Positions 51,183 through 59,202 of a DNA stretch of 64,000 nt are shown here, one piece after another (the first letter of the stretch is position 1; each line of letters starts with the position of its first letter). The translations under genes were made by a program, and so were the position numbers. The stretch spans positions 248,001 to 312,000 of the forward strand of contig JANQOB010000018.1 of the NCBI GenBank assembly GCA_028279275.1, in the 5' to 3' direction. The stretch comes from Gammaproteobacteria bacterium (GTDB lineage Bacteria > Pseudomonadota > Gammaproteobacteria > UBA4575). The notes beneath the pieces are model-generated. The model was given only the letters and a program-made list of their open reading frames with translations. It had not been told where the DNA came from and made no database searches.

Positions 51183-52304
51183 ATGCCAGAAACTTTTCAA
51201 ATCGGAGTTGCATCAGGGACAAATTCCCGCAAGTTAGTAAATGATTGCCTACAACAGTTGGGAAATGTGCGTAGCAAATATCAACTTGGGTTTGTATACG
51301 CAAGTGATTCTTTAGGTGAGGATTTGAAAAATATTATTGGTCGACTTAAACAAGAGACTGCCGTAGATCATTGGTTAGGTACATTAGGTATCGGAGTGTG
51401 CAGTACTGGCGCAGAGTTTTATGACCAACCAACCTTGGCTGTGATGTTAATGGATATTGATGCACAACAATTTTCAATAATCGGAACCAATAACAATGAT
51501 GAAGAAAAGCTATTAGAAGAGGTATCAAGCTACTGTAAACAAGACCTACCGCATGTAGGAGTTATTCATGGTGATCCAAGCAATCCTTCAACCCCAACTA
51601 TTATTGAAAAAATTTCTGAAGCGGTGCCTTCTGCCTATCTAGTCGGAGGATTGACTTCATCAAATGCTGAAAACTATCAGGTTGCGAATGAAATAATTCA
51701 AGGTAGTGTATCGGGAATATTCTTTTCACCTGAAGTTAAAACCGTTATCGGCCACACTCAAGGTTGCACTCCACTTGATGAACAGCATGTTATTACTAAA
51801 GCTGAACGTAATTTATTAATTGAATTGGATAATCAACCTGCTTTGGATGTTTTGCGTAATGATGTAGGTGAAGTACTGGCCAAAGACTTGAATAAAATAG
51901 CCGGTTATATTTTTGCTGGCCTACCCATTGAGTTTTCAGATACTGGTGATTATTTAGTAAGAAATATTATTGGTATAGACGAACAAGAAAAAATCATCGC
52001 AGTCGGAGACTATTTATATGAAGGAAGCAAATTTATGTTTTGCAGGCGCGATGGAAACAGTGCTCGTGATGATATGTTGAGAATGTTAAGTACGATGAAA
52101 TCTCGAATCCAAGGGCCACCGCGTGGAGGTCTTTACTATACATGTCTCGGGCGCGGTCGTTATCAGTTTGGAGATAATTCTGAAGAATTGAAAATGATTC
52201 AGGATGAAATTGGTGATTTTCCTTTGGTTGGATTTTTTGCAAATGGTGAAATATTTAATAATCGTTTATACGGTTACACCGGTGTGCTGATTTTGTTTGT
52301 TTAA
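51183..52304 (+). CDS. FIST N- and C-domain signal-sensing protein
   Basis: A 373-residue soluble protein of the FIST family (FIST_N about 30-220, FIST_C about 225-360). The motif GGLTSSNAENYQVANE and the C-terminal GRGRYQFGDNSEELKMIQD with FPLVGFFANGEIFNNRLYGY are typical. FIST domains are thought to sense small ligands, perhaps amino acids, and usually occur next to signalling proteins. Here it sits between phosphoribulokinase and an aldo/keto reductase, an unusual context. Confidence 0.87.
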   Translation: MPETFQIGVASGTNSRKLVNDCLQQLGNVRSKYQLGFVYASDSLGEDLKNIIGRLKQETAVDHWLGTLGIGVCSTGAEFYDQPTLAVMLMDIDAQQFSIIGTNNNDEEKLLEEVSSYCKQDLPHVGVIHGDPSNPSTPTIIEKISEAVPSAYLVGGLTSSNAENYQVANEIIQGSVSGIFFSPEVKTVIGHTQGCTPLDEQHVITKAERNLLIELDNQPALDVLRNDVGEVLAKDLNKIAGYIFAGLPIEFSDTGDYLVRNIIGIDEQEKIIAVGDYLYEGSKFMFCRRDGNSARDDMLRMLSTMKSRIQGPPRGGLYYTCLGRGRYQFGDNSEELKMIQDEIGDFPLVGFFANGEIFNNRLYGYTGVLILFV

Positions 52305-52317
52305 TAAAAACTTCAAC

Positions 52318-53358
52318 ATGCAATTTAATGAATTAGGTAAAACGGGTATACGTGTAAGCAAAATTTGTCTCGGGACCATGACGTACGGAGAACAAAACAC
52401 AGAAGCAGAAGCGCATGAACAAATGGATTATGCTTTTTCACAGGGGGTGAATTTTTTTGATACTGCAGAAATGTATCCCGTACCTCCAAAACAGGAAACC
52501 CAAGGTAAAACAGAAAAGCACATCGGCAGTTGGCTGAAAAAAACCGGTAATCGTCATGAAATCATACTAGCGTCTAAGGTAGCAGGACCCGGGATGATGT
52601 CTTATTTGCGTGGCGGCGCAAAATTAATCCCCGCACAAATCAATACTGCAATCGAAGATAGCCTTAAACGTCTACAAACAGATTACATTGATTTATATCA
52701 AATACATTGGCCTGCTAGAAATACTAATTATTTTGGGTCACTAGGATATGAGCATAATGATTCTGAAAGTTACGCAACCTTGACAGAAATGGAGGATGCA
52801 TATGAGTGTCTGGTAAATGCAGTGCAACAGGGGAAAGTGCGTTATTTAGGAATTAGCAATGAAACTCCTTGGGGAGCAATGCAATATCAATGCATCGCTC
52901 AAAAAAATACCTGGCCAGAAATGGTCAGCATACAAAATCCATATAATTTATTGAACCGAAGTTATGAAATTGGCTTAGCAGAAGTATCCCATCGTGAGTC
53001 TATGGGTTTGCTCGCTTATTCACCTTTAGGGTTTGGCGTACTAAGCGGTAAATATATTAATGCAAGTCCAGCAAATGCGCGTATTACCTTGTTTGAACGC
53101 TTCACGCGTTATACAAATGCAGAAGGAAAACGCGCAACCGAAGCATATGTAAACCTTGCTAAAGAATATAATTATTCACCTTGCCAAATGGCATTAGCTT
53201 TTGTAAATACGCGTCCTTTTGTTACGTCAAATATTATTGGTGCTACCACTATGCAACAATTAAGAGAAAATATTGAAAGTATCAACGTCGAACTTAGTAA
53301 GAATGTGCTTGAGAAAATCGACCATATTCATCAGCAACAACCCAATCCGTGCCCATGA
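52318..53358 (+). CDS. tas: Aldo/keto reductase of the Tas family
   Basis: A 346-residue NADP(H)-dependent oxidoreductase. It aligns with E. coli Tas over LGLGTMTYGEQNTEAEAHEQ-like N-terminal sequence (ICLGTMTYGEQNTEAEAHEQ) and the Tas-specific AEMYPVPPKQETQG. The catalytic Asp, Tyr and Lys (FFDTAEMYP, LASKVAG) and His (QIHWPARN) are present. The start at 52318 matches the E. coli N-terminus; a TTG at 52297 would add 7 residues. Its stop overlaps the next start (ATGA). Confidence 0.9.
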   Translation: MQFNELGKTGIRVSKICLGTMTYGEQNTEAEAHEQMDYAFSQGVNFFDTAEMYPVPPKQETQGKTEKHIGSWLKKTGNRHEIILASKVAGPGMMSYLRGGAKLIPAQINTAIEDSLKRLQTDYIDLYQIHWPARNTNYFGSLGYEHNDSESYATLTEMEDAYECLVNAVQQGKVRYLGISNETPWGAMQYQCIAQKNTWPEMVSIQNPYNLLNRSYEIGLAEVSHRESMGLLAYSPLGFGVLSGKYINASPANARITLFERFTRYTNAEGKRATEAYVNLAKEYNYSPCQMALAFVNTRPFVTSNIIGATTMQQLRENIESINVELSKNVLEKIDHIHQQQPNPCP

Positions 53359-53750
53359 GTGAATCTTTTATTCGTATAGGTGTGTGGCTAACTGCAATAC
53401 TATGTGCTTTGACAGGTTTAGCGAGTATTTTTTATGGCTACATAGCTATTTATTCACTAAGTGGGTTCACTTCTATTTTTATTGGTACTGCTATTGTTCT
53501 AATAGCCATTGGGTTAATTAAAAGACATGCTGTTGCACGGATAGGCGCATATTTTGTTTTGGTGGTTTCAAGTACAGGTTGCCTGATGTGGCTTTTTTTA
53601 TTTCAACACAATCGAAATACTCAAATTGAAAATATTGGAACGATTGAATATTTTTGCATGCTTTATATTTTTATCGCCATATTTGCGGTTTTATTTCTTT
53701 CTGTAAAGACAACCCGAAAATATTTTTCAGTTTATACAGATAAGCTATAA
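53355..53750 (+). CDS. Small multi-pass membrane protein, unknown
   Basis: A 131-residue protein with four hydrophobic helices and no recognised domain. It starts with an ATG that overlaps the tas stop, so it is translationally coupled to tas and closes the phosphoribulokinase-FIST-tas operon. The C-terminus is short and basic (KTTRKYFSVYTDKL). Confidence 0.6.
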   Translation: MSESFIRIGVWLTAILCALTGLASIFYGYIAIYSLSGFTSIFIGTAIVLIAIGLIKRHAVARIGAYFVLVVSSTGCLMWLFLFQHNRNTQIENIGTIEYFCMLYIFIAIFAVLFLSVKTTRKYFSVYTDKL

Positions 53751-53782
53751 GAACATACTTTGTTAAATATAAAACAACAAAA

Positions 53783-54496
53783 TTACACCTTCTCAATAGC
53801 TTCTCTTTGGGCGCTTATCCAGTCATATACTTGCTGATTGATTTGTTCAGCAGATTTTCCCTGTGTTTTGATCGGCTCTCCAATAACAACTTGAATAGTG
53901 CCAGGTTTTTTAGTGAGCTGTTTGCGTGCCCAGAAATTTCCTGAATTATGTGCTACGGGAATAATAGGTGCGCCACTTTTCTCAGCTAATAATGCCCCAC
54001 CAATTTTAAATTTACGTTTGGTATTGGGCGGTGTACGTGTACCTTCAGGAAAAATTAGTATCCAATGCCCATTATTAATTTTTTCAATACCCTGCTCAAT
54101 AAGCTGGTCTACTGCTTTACGACCTGCATTTCTATTTAATGCAATAGGGTGTGTTAATGCTAGACCCCAACCAAATATTGGAATAAAAAATAATTCTCTT
54201 TTAACTACCCATGTTAAAGGTGGAAAGATATTTCCTAGTGCCAGGGTTTCCCATGTGGATTGGTGATTCGACATTACAATGCATGGGTAATTTGGAATAT
54301 TTTCTTCCCCTGTGATTGTGTAATGAAGACCACATGTGACACCTAACCACCAAAGATTGTATGCACTCCAATAAATAATTATGCGATAACGAAGTTTGTA
54401 AGGGATAAAAATCGTAAATAAACATAGAACACCAAATACAAAAGTGAGTATTCCCATACCCAGCAAATACAGCAGCGATCTAAAAGTTTGCAGCAT
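53783..54496 (-). CDS. plsC: 1-acyl-sn-glycerol-3-phosphate acyltransferase
   Basis: A 237-residue membrane-bound acyltransferase that makes phosphatidic acid from lysophosphatidic acid. The acceptor motif is SNHQSTWETL, with His78 and Glu in the position of the usual Asp, a variant common in this group. The second motif is IFPEGTRTPP. Two N-terminal hydrophobic segments anchor it. It follows gmhB by 14 bases in the glyQ-glyS-gmhB-plsC cluster, a frequent gammaproteobacterial arrangement. Confidence 0.92.
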   Translation of the reverse strand: MLQTFRSLLYLLGMGILTFVFGVLCLFTIFIPYKLRYRIIIYWSAYNLWWLGVTCGLHYTITGEENIPNYPCIVMSNHQSTWETLALGNIFPPLTWVVKRELFFIPIFGWGLALTHPIALNRNAGRKAVDQLIEQGIEKINNGHWILIFPEGTRTPPNTKRKFKIGGALLAEKSGAPIIPVAHNSGNFWARKQLTKKPGTIQVVIGEPIKTQGKSAEQINQQVYDWISAQREAIEKV

Positions 54497-54510
54497 TTAA
54501 AAACTAAGTT

Positions 54511-55047
54511 TTACTCAGCGAGTAGCGTATCTACTGCATGTGAGAGATCATCATAAATAGGAATATTGCGTGGCAGTTGTTCACTTTGAGCTGTGACAGA
54601 ACCATTGCCAGTGCGTACTAAAATGGGTTGTAAACCATGAGTGATGGCAGCTTGCACATCACGGAGTGAATCACCAATAAGTGGTGCTTTTTGTAATGAT
54701 ATATGTGCACGTTTTTCAATTTCTACCAACATGCCTGTTTTAGGCTTGCGGCATTCGCCTTCAAGATCAGGACAGATAAATATGCCATCTAAATGACCAC
54801 CATGTTGTGCAAGTTCGGCTAGCATCTTCTGATGAATTTGATTAAGCATATTGTAATCAAATAATTCTCTCGCAATCCCAGATTGATTCGAAGCTATGAA
54901 CACTTTTATTTTTGCATGATTTAATTTTGCAATTGCCTTAAGGCTGCCATCAATTGCAATCCACTCTTCTGGTGACTTTATAAATTCATCTGAATCTTCA
55001 TTAATGACACCATCACGATCTAAAACAACAGCTTTTATTTCACTCAT
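54511..55047 (-). CDS. gmhB: D-glycero-beta-D-manno-heptose 1,7-bisphosphate 7-phosphatase
   Basis: A 178-residue HAD-superfamily phosphatase in ADP-heptose synthesis for lipopolysaccharide inner core. The nucleophile motif is VVLDRDGVINED, the second motif IASNQSGIARE and the last acidic motif PLIGDSLRDVQAA. The histidinol-phosphatase-like zinc loop is partly kept (FICPDLEGECRKPKTGM). It lies 12 bases after glyS. Confidence 0.92.
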   Translation of the reverse strand: MSEIKAVVLDRDGVINEDSDEFIKSPEEWIAIDGSLKAIAKLNHAKIKVFIASNQSGIARELFDYNMLNQIHQKMLAELAQHGGHLDGIFICPDLEGECRKPKTGMLVEIEKRAHISLQKAPLIGDSLRDVQAAITHGLQPILVRTGNGSVTAQSEQLPRNIPIYDDLSHAVDTLLAE

Positions 55048-55059
55048 AACATATAAACC

Positions 55060-57135
55060 TCAGGATTGCAGTCTGGAGAAGTCAGCCACCTGCATAAAAA
55101 GCGTATCAATCTTGGCAAGCAAAGCAATTCGATTTGTTTTGAGGGCTTCATCTTTGTCCATCACCATTACATCATCAAAAAAATGATCTACTGGTTGACG
55201 CAAATCGGCTAATTTATTTAACGCTTGTTCATACTCATGTTTAGCAAATAAACCTTGAACATCATCTGACATTTTCTCGATTGCGGCATGCAAGTTATTT
55301 TCAGCTTCCTCTTTAAATAGTGATGCATCAACTTGGTTGATATCGCTGTGATCAATTTTCTTCAAGATATTACGAATTCGCTTGTTCGCAATAGCGAGTG
55401 CTTGTGCATTAGGAAGTTTGCGAAAATTAACCAAGGCATTTACTTTAGCAGCTACATCACTTGGATGGGTTGGCTTATTAGCTAATACAGAATCGATGAC
55501 ATCTGCTGTTATGCCTCGATCTGAAAAATAGGCACGATAGCGCTCATTGATATATTCGCTAACTTCATCCACTGCTTTATCAGCATGTAAAGTCTCTGGG
55601 AATTGCTCCGCAGCAGTTTCTAAACACTCGCGTAAGTTAATATTCAGCGGAGTCTCAATAATAATACGCAGAAGCGCTAAAGCTGCACGCCGTAAACCAT
55701 AAGGGTCCTTTAGTCCTGTGGGTTTTTTGCCGATTGCAAATATTCCTATCAAGGTATCGATACGATCTGCCAGAGCCAAGGTGATACCCACTGCAGATTT
55801 GGGTAGCTTACCGCCAGCCTGTTTAGGAAAATATTGCTCTTCAAGTGCAGCACTCACCTGCGAGCCCTCATTGTTCAACAATGCCAAGTTGCGACCGATT
55901 ACACCTTGTAATTTAGGAAACTCACCAACCGTCTCCGTTAGTAAATCACATTTACTTAATATTGCTGCACGTTGACTTTGTTTTTTATCAGCATTAGTAA
56001 ATTTAGATAAGTAAGCAGCGAGTTTTGCAATACGATTAGTTTTTTCTTTTAGTGTGCCTAGCTGTTTTTCATAAACAACGTTGTCTAATTTTGTTAAGTG
56101 ATTGTCTAATGGGACTGCTTTATCACGTTGCCAGAAAAACATGGCATCTTCGAACCTGGGAACGATTACTTTTTCATTTCCATGTTTGACTATCTCTGGT
56201 TTCTGGCTGTCAATATTACTAACAATAATGAATTTAGAAAGCAGTTCATCGTTTTGGCTAAGTAGCGGAATATACTTTTGATTGTCTTGCATAGTGCTAA
56301 TGAGTAATTCTTTATGCACTTCTAGAAATTTGTTATCAAATTCACCTAACATCGCGCATGGCCATTCTACTAATCCTGTAATCTCATCTAATAACTCTTG
56401 GGTGTAAAAAGGCTTTCCCTTTACCTGTTCGGCAAGTTTGTTGACTTGTTTAATAATTTCATTTTGCCGTTCTGCGACACTTGCCAAAACATGGCCTTTG
56501 CTACTCAATAATTCTTTGTACGCAGAAGGATGTTCAATCACCATTTCTTGTGCATGATGGAAACGATGCCCACGTGTTGTATTGCTGGCTTGAATACCTA
56601 ACACGTTCGAGCTGACTGTTTCAGAACCTAATATAACCAACAACCAACGAATCGGGCGAATAAACTCAGCATTGGATTCGTTCCAACGCATTCGTTTTGG
56701 TACATTGAGTTTTTTTACTGCAGACTCAATTATCTCTGGCAATAATTCCTGGATACTTTTGCCAACGCGATTTTCACGATAAAACAATCTTGGATTGTCT
56801 GGATCATTATCCAGTTTAAGTTGATCAGTTTCTATTCCACAAGAACGTGCAAAACCGATAGCTGCTTGAGTGGGCTTGCCATCTTGATCAAACGCGGCTT
56901 GTGCCTTGGGACCTTTGCGCTCAATTACTTGATCTTTTTGTTTGGTGTCAATTTTATTTACTATGATTGCTAAGCGGCGTGGTGTGCAAAACAATTCATG
57001 TTGTGCAAATGACAAATCTACAGCATGCAATTGGTCGCAGATTAGTTGGCCGAACTCGTGGCATAGACCTAATTGAAGTCGCGCAGGCAAATCCTCTGTG
57101 CCTATCTCTATTAACAAATCCTCTTTACTGCTCAT
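55060..57135 (-). CDS. glyS: Glycine--tRNA ligase beta subunit
   Basis: A 691-residue beta subunit of the bacterial alpha2-beta2 glycyl-tRNA synthetase (E. coli 689). It begins LLIEIGTEDLPARLQ, contains the HD-like core and GLKDPYGLRRAALALLRI, and ends with the anticodon-binding helical domain (FFDDVMVMDKDEALKTNRIA). It follows glyQ by 15 bases on the same strand. Confidence 0.96.
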   Translation of the reverse strand: MSSKEDLLIEIGTEDLPARLQLGLCHEFGQLICDQLHAVDLSFAQHELFCTPRRLAIIVNKIDTKQKDQVIERKGPKAQAAFDQDGKPTQAAIGFARSCGIETDQLKLDNDPDNPRLFYRENRVGKSIQELLPEIIESAVKKLNVPKRMRWNESNAEFIRPIRWLLVILGSETVSSNVLGIQASNTTRGHRFHHAQEMVIEHPSAYKELLSSKGHVLASVAERQNEIIKQVNKLAEQVKGKPFYTQELLDEITGLVEWPCAMLGEFDNKFLEVHKELLISTMQDNQKYIPLLSQNDELLSKFIIVSNIDSQKPEIVKHGNEKVIVPRFEDAMFFWQRDKAVPLDNHLTKLDNVVYEKQLGTLKEKTNRIAKLAAYLSKFTNADKKQSQRAAILSKCDLLTETVGEFPKLQGVIGRNLALLNNEGSQVSAALEEQYFPKQAGGKLPKSAVGITLALADRIDTLIGIFAIGKKPTGLKDPYGLRRAALALLRIIIETPLNINLRECLETAAEQFPETLHADKAVDEVSEYINERYRAYFSDRGITADVIDSVLANKPTHPSDVAAKVNALVNFRKLPNAQALAIANKRIRNILKKIDHSDINQVDASLFKEEAENNLHAAIEKMSDDVQGLFAKHEYEQALNKLADLRQPVDHFFDDVMVMDKDEALKTNRIALLAKIDTLFMQVADFSRLQS

Positions 57136-57150
57136 GTGCTTTAAATAGAC

Positions 57151-58062
57151 TTATTCGGCGAGTAGTGGAAAACCTAATTTTTCACGGCTTTCAAAATAGC
57201 TATTGGCAACATTTTGTGCGAGTTTGCGAATACGTAAAATATATTGTTGACGTTCCGTTACTGAAATAACTTGTCGAGCATCGAGTAAATTAAACGCATG
57301 TGAACACTTGAGTACATGGTCATAAGCAGCTATTGGAATTTCATGATCAATTAACTTTTGGCATTCCTTTTCACTTGCATTAAATGAATTGAATAAAGCG
57401 TCCGTGTTTGCATATTCAAAATTATAGGCAGATTGTTCAACCTCATTCTGGTGGTACATGTCACGATAAAAAGTTTTTTGATTCCCATGTTGGGTCCAAA
57501 CTAAGTCATACACATTATCGACATTTTGCAAATACATCGCGATTCGTTCTAAGCCATAGGTAATTTCACCTGTAACCGGCTTGCAATCTAAGCCGCCTAT
57601 TTGTTGAAAATAAGTAAATTGTGAAATTTCCATTCCATCTAGCCAGACCTCCCAACCCAAACCCCAAGCACCAAGAGTTGGTGATTCCCAATTATCTTCT
57701 ACAAATCGAATATCATGGATCAGAGGATTTATATCGAGTGAGGTGAGTGACTCTAAATATAAGTCTTGAATATCGTCAGGCGAGGGCTTCAATACAACTT
57801 GAAACTGAAAATAACGTTGTAAGCGATTAGGGTTATCTCCATATCGGCCATCTGTTGGGCGACGACAGGCTTGTGGATAAGCCGATTTCCATGTTTCGGG
57901 GCCGATGGCACGCAAAAAAGTACTGGGATGAAATGTTGCAGCCCCCATTTCTAAGTCATAAGGCTGCTCTATCACACAGCCTTGTGCAGCCCAAAACTGC
58001 TCTAGTTTGTGAATGAGTTGTTGAAAGGTAATTAGACGTTTATTAGTTTGGGTGTCTGACAT
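57151..58062 (-). CDS. glyQ: Glycine--tRNA ligase alpha subunit
   Basis: A 303-residue class II synthetase alpha subunit (E. coli 303). The segments [54 protein letters not shown] and [13 protein letters not shown] are characteristic and contain the ATP and glycine site residues. It is the first gene of the glyQ-glyS-gmhB-plsC unit. Confidence 0.97.
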   Translation of the reverse strand: MSDTQTNKRLITFQQLIHKLEQFWAAQGCVIEQPYDLEMGAATFHPSTFLRAIGPETWKSAYPQACRRPTDGRYGDNPNRLQRYFQFQVVLKPSPDDIQDLYLESLTSLDINPLIHDIRFVEDNWESPTLGAWGLGWEVWLDGMEISQFTYFQQIGGLDCKPVTGEITYGLERIAMYLQNVDNVYDLVWTQHGNQKTFYRDMYHQNEVEQSAYNFEYANTDALFNSFNASEKECQKLIDHEIPIAAYDHVLKCSHAFNLLDARQVISVTERQQYILRIRKLAQNVANSYFESREKLGFPLLAE

Positions 58063-58088
58063 GATTCTGCTGGAACGGTTGCCGCATG

Positions 58089-58094
58089 AGTATA
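58089..58094 (-). promoter_or_regulatory. Possible -10 element for glyQ
   Basis: TATACT on the minus strand, about 27 bases before the glyQ start. No good -35 hexamer occurs at 16-18 bases, so the call is weak. Confidence 0.3.
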
Positions 58095-58153
58095 ACGAGG
58101 CACCGCTGTGGCTACCAGCAAATGGTTAGTATTTCCAAGTAATTATGGCGTAA

Positions 58154-58182
58154 TAAAAAAAGGCAAGCTATTCAGCTTGCCT
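58154..58182 (-). terminator. Rho-independent terminator of the Csr-type RNA
   Basis: AGGCAAGCT and AGCTTGCCT form a 9-bp stem with a 4-base loop. On the minus strand the stem is followed by seven T residues, so it ends transcripts coming from the 58.2-58.6 kb region, not glyQ. Confidence 0.85.
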
Positions 58183-58462
58183 TTATATTGGTGCTGCGAA
58201 AAAGACATCCGTGTCACGCAGCCCTCTTCCCTAAGTCGGTTTAGATAAAACTCTCCTGATGAGCTATCTAGTTTGCATCCCTGCCTGCTGCACTCGTCCT
58301 GAGTAACAACATCATTTTCATTTAAAGTGTAGAGGCGACAATCCTTGTCATAAGTGTTCCATACTGTGCGAATTGTTTACCGCCTCGCACTACTCTACAT
58401 TTCATTGCACACATTTCCGTATGTGTATAAGCATCCTTGCTAAGTAAATGAATCCGTTCCCT
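58154..58462 (-). ncRNA. CsrB/RsmZ-type CsrA-decoy RNA
   Basis: On the minus strand about ten GGA motifs occur in roughly 260 bases, and most sit in the loops of small hairpins. Examples are AGCA-AGGA-TGCT (58430-58441), ACACAT-ACGGAA-ATGTGT (58409-58426), GACA-AGGAT-TGTC (58337-58349), ACTC-AGGAC-GAGT (58292-58304), GCA-GGGA-TGC within 58275-58284, CTC-ATCAGGA-GAG (58251-58263) and GACA-CGGA-TGTC (58204-58215). Single-stranded GGA motifs lie between them (GGGAACGGATT, AGGGAAGAGG). It ends in a Rho-independent terminator. This is the architecture of CsrA/RsmA-sequestering RNAs. The 5' end is not defined; the transcript may begin near 58645 and include the 42-codon gene. Confidence 0.8.
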
Positions 58463-58591
58463 TTAACTGCGTCGTTTATCGCCACACAATTTTTCTTTAA
58501 CAGTGTCTCGGTATGCCCAAGCTAACGCTGCCAAACTTGCGACGATCCACACGACATATACAGTTGTTAATACATCAGTTGATACGTCCAT
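58463..58591 (-). CDS. 42-residue single-helix membrane peptide
   Basis: A 42-residue peptide: a short N-terminus (MDVSTDVLTT), one hydrophobic helix (VYVVWIVASLAALAWAY, residues 11-27) and a basic C-terminus (RDTVKEKLCGDKRRS). GGAGGTCATT gives a good Shine-Dalgarno. No family is recognised. It lies between a consensus sigma-54 promoter and the GGA-rich RNA, so it may be translated from the same transcript. The ribosome binding site itself contains GGA and a GGA hairpin lies about 30 bases before it (58618-58630), which would allow CsrA control of translation. Confidence 0.55.
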   Translation of the reverse strand: MDVSTDVLTTVYVVWIVASLAALAWAYRDTVKEKLCGDKRRS

Positions 58592-58617
58592 AATGACCTC
58601 CATGCCATCGTTACTTT

Positions 58618-58630
58618 GCTCGTCCTGAGC
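58618..58630 (-). promoter_or_regulatory. GGA hairpin in the leader of the 42-codon gene
   Basis: GCTC-AGGAC-GAGC on the minus strand. It repeats the loop and most of the stem of the hairpin at 58292-58304 within the RNA body, so it is a probable CsrA-binding element at the 5' end of the transcript. Confidence 0.55.
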
Positions 58631-58654
58631 CATTCAAATATCTAGTATCAATAG

Positions 58655-58670
58655 AGCAAGCGTTGTGCCA
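58655..58670 (-). promoter_or_regulatory. Sigma-54 promoter of the peptide/Csr-type RNA unit
   Basis: TGGCACAACGCTTGCT on the minus strand matches the sigma-54 consensus TGGCAC-R-N4-TTGCW at every specified position. The start site would fall near 58645, about 54 bases before the 42-codon gene. NtrC boxes at 58957-58992 lie about 290-340 bases upstream, a workable enhancer distance. Confidence 0.75.
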
Positions 58671-58816
58671 GATTCTTAAGAGCATTAAGCGTATGTAATA
58701 ACTCATTGATGGTGTGTCAGTTACATAAAAAAAGAAGCTTTAACGACGACTAGTAAATAGGCACTTGGACAAAAATTGTCTCCAAATTTGGACTCATGGT
58801 GACAAATCTCGGCAGG

Positions 58817-58841
58817 AGGAGATGTTAGTAAAAGATCTCCT
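58817..58841. repeat. Inverted repeat in the glnA upstream region
   Basis: AGGAGAT (58817-58823) and ATCTCCT (58835-58841) form a perfect 7-bp stem with an 11-base loop. No role is apparent. Confidence 0.35.
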
Positions 58842-58956
58842 AAATAGCGTTTAAACCATGATTTTTCTAATGAAATTGGTTGTGTTGGTTCTAGTTATCG
58901 GCTATCGCAAGATAACTTTTTGAGATCTAGCTGTGATAGCTATTTGAATAATCTAA

Positions 58957-58971
58957 GCACCAACATAGTGC
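58957..58971 (+). promoter_or_regulatory. NtrC-binding site 1 upstream of glnA
   Basis: GCACCAACATAGTGC fits the NtrC box GCAC-Y-N5-R-GTGC. Its centre lies about 143 bases before the predicted sigma-54 start of glnA, close to the enhancer position in E. coli. Confidence 0.75.
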
Positions 58972-58977
58972 TTTAAA

Positions 58978-58992
58978 GCACTGTATTAGTGC
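58978..58992 (+). promoter_or_regulatory. NtrC-binding site 2 upstream of glnA
   Basis: GCACTGTATTAGTGC fits the same consensus. Its centre is 21 bases from site 1, two helical turns, as needed for cooperative binding of NtrC dimers. Confidence 0.78.
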
Positions 58993-59079
58993 ATGAAAAA
59001 GCTTTGCTTGCCTCACATCTTTTAAAAAAGCTGCGTATAATGCCGCAGTTGCTTAGCTACTGGCCTCAATTGAGTGCAA

Positions 59080-59095
59080 TGGCACAAATTGTGCT
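59080..59095 (+). promoter_or_regulatory. Sigma-54 promoter of glnA
   Basis: TGGCACAAATTGTGCT matches the -24/-12 consensus with one change (GTGCT for TTGCT). The start would be near 59107, about 96 bases before glnA. A TATAAT at 59036-59041 may mark an additional sigma-70 promoter, as in E. coli glnA. Confidence 0.7.
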
Positions 59096-59202
59096 TTAGT
59101 AGATCTAGATATGAATGTGACTAGCAACTAGTTACAACCATAAGAATAACACCGAAAAAATTACACATTAAAACTTAAGAGTCGAAGCTAAGGAGAAGTC
59201 CA

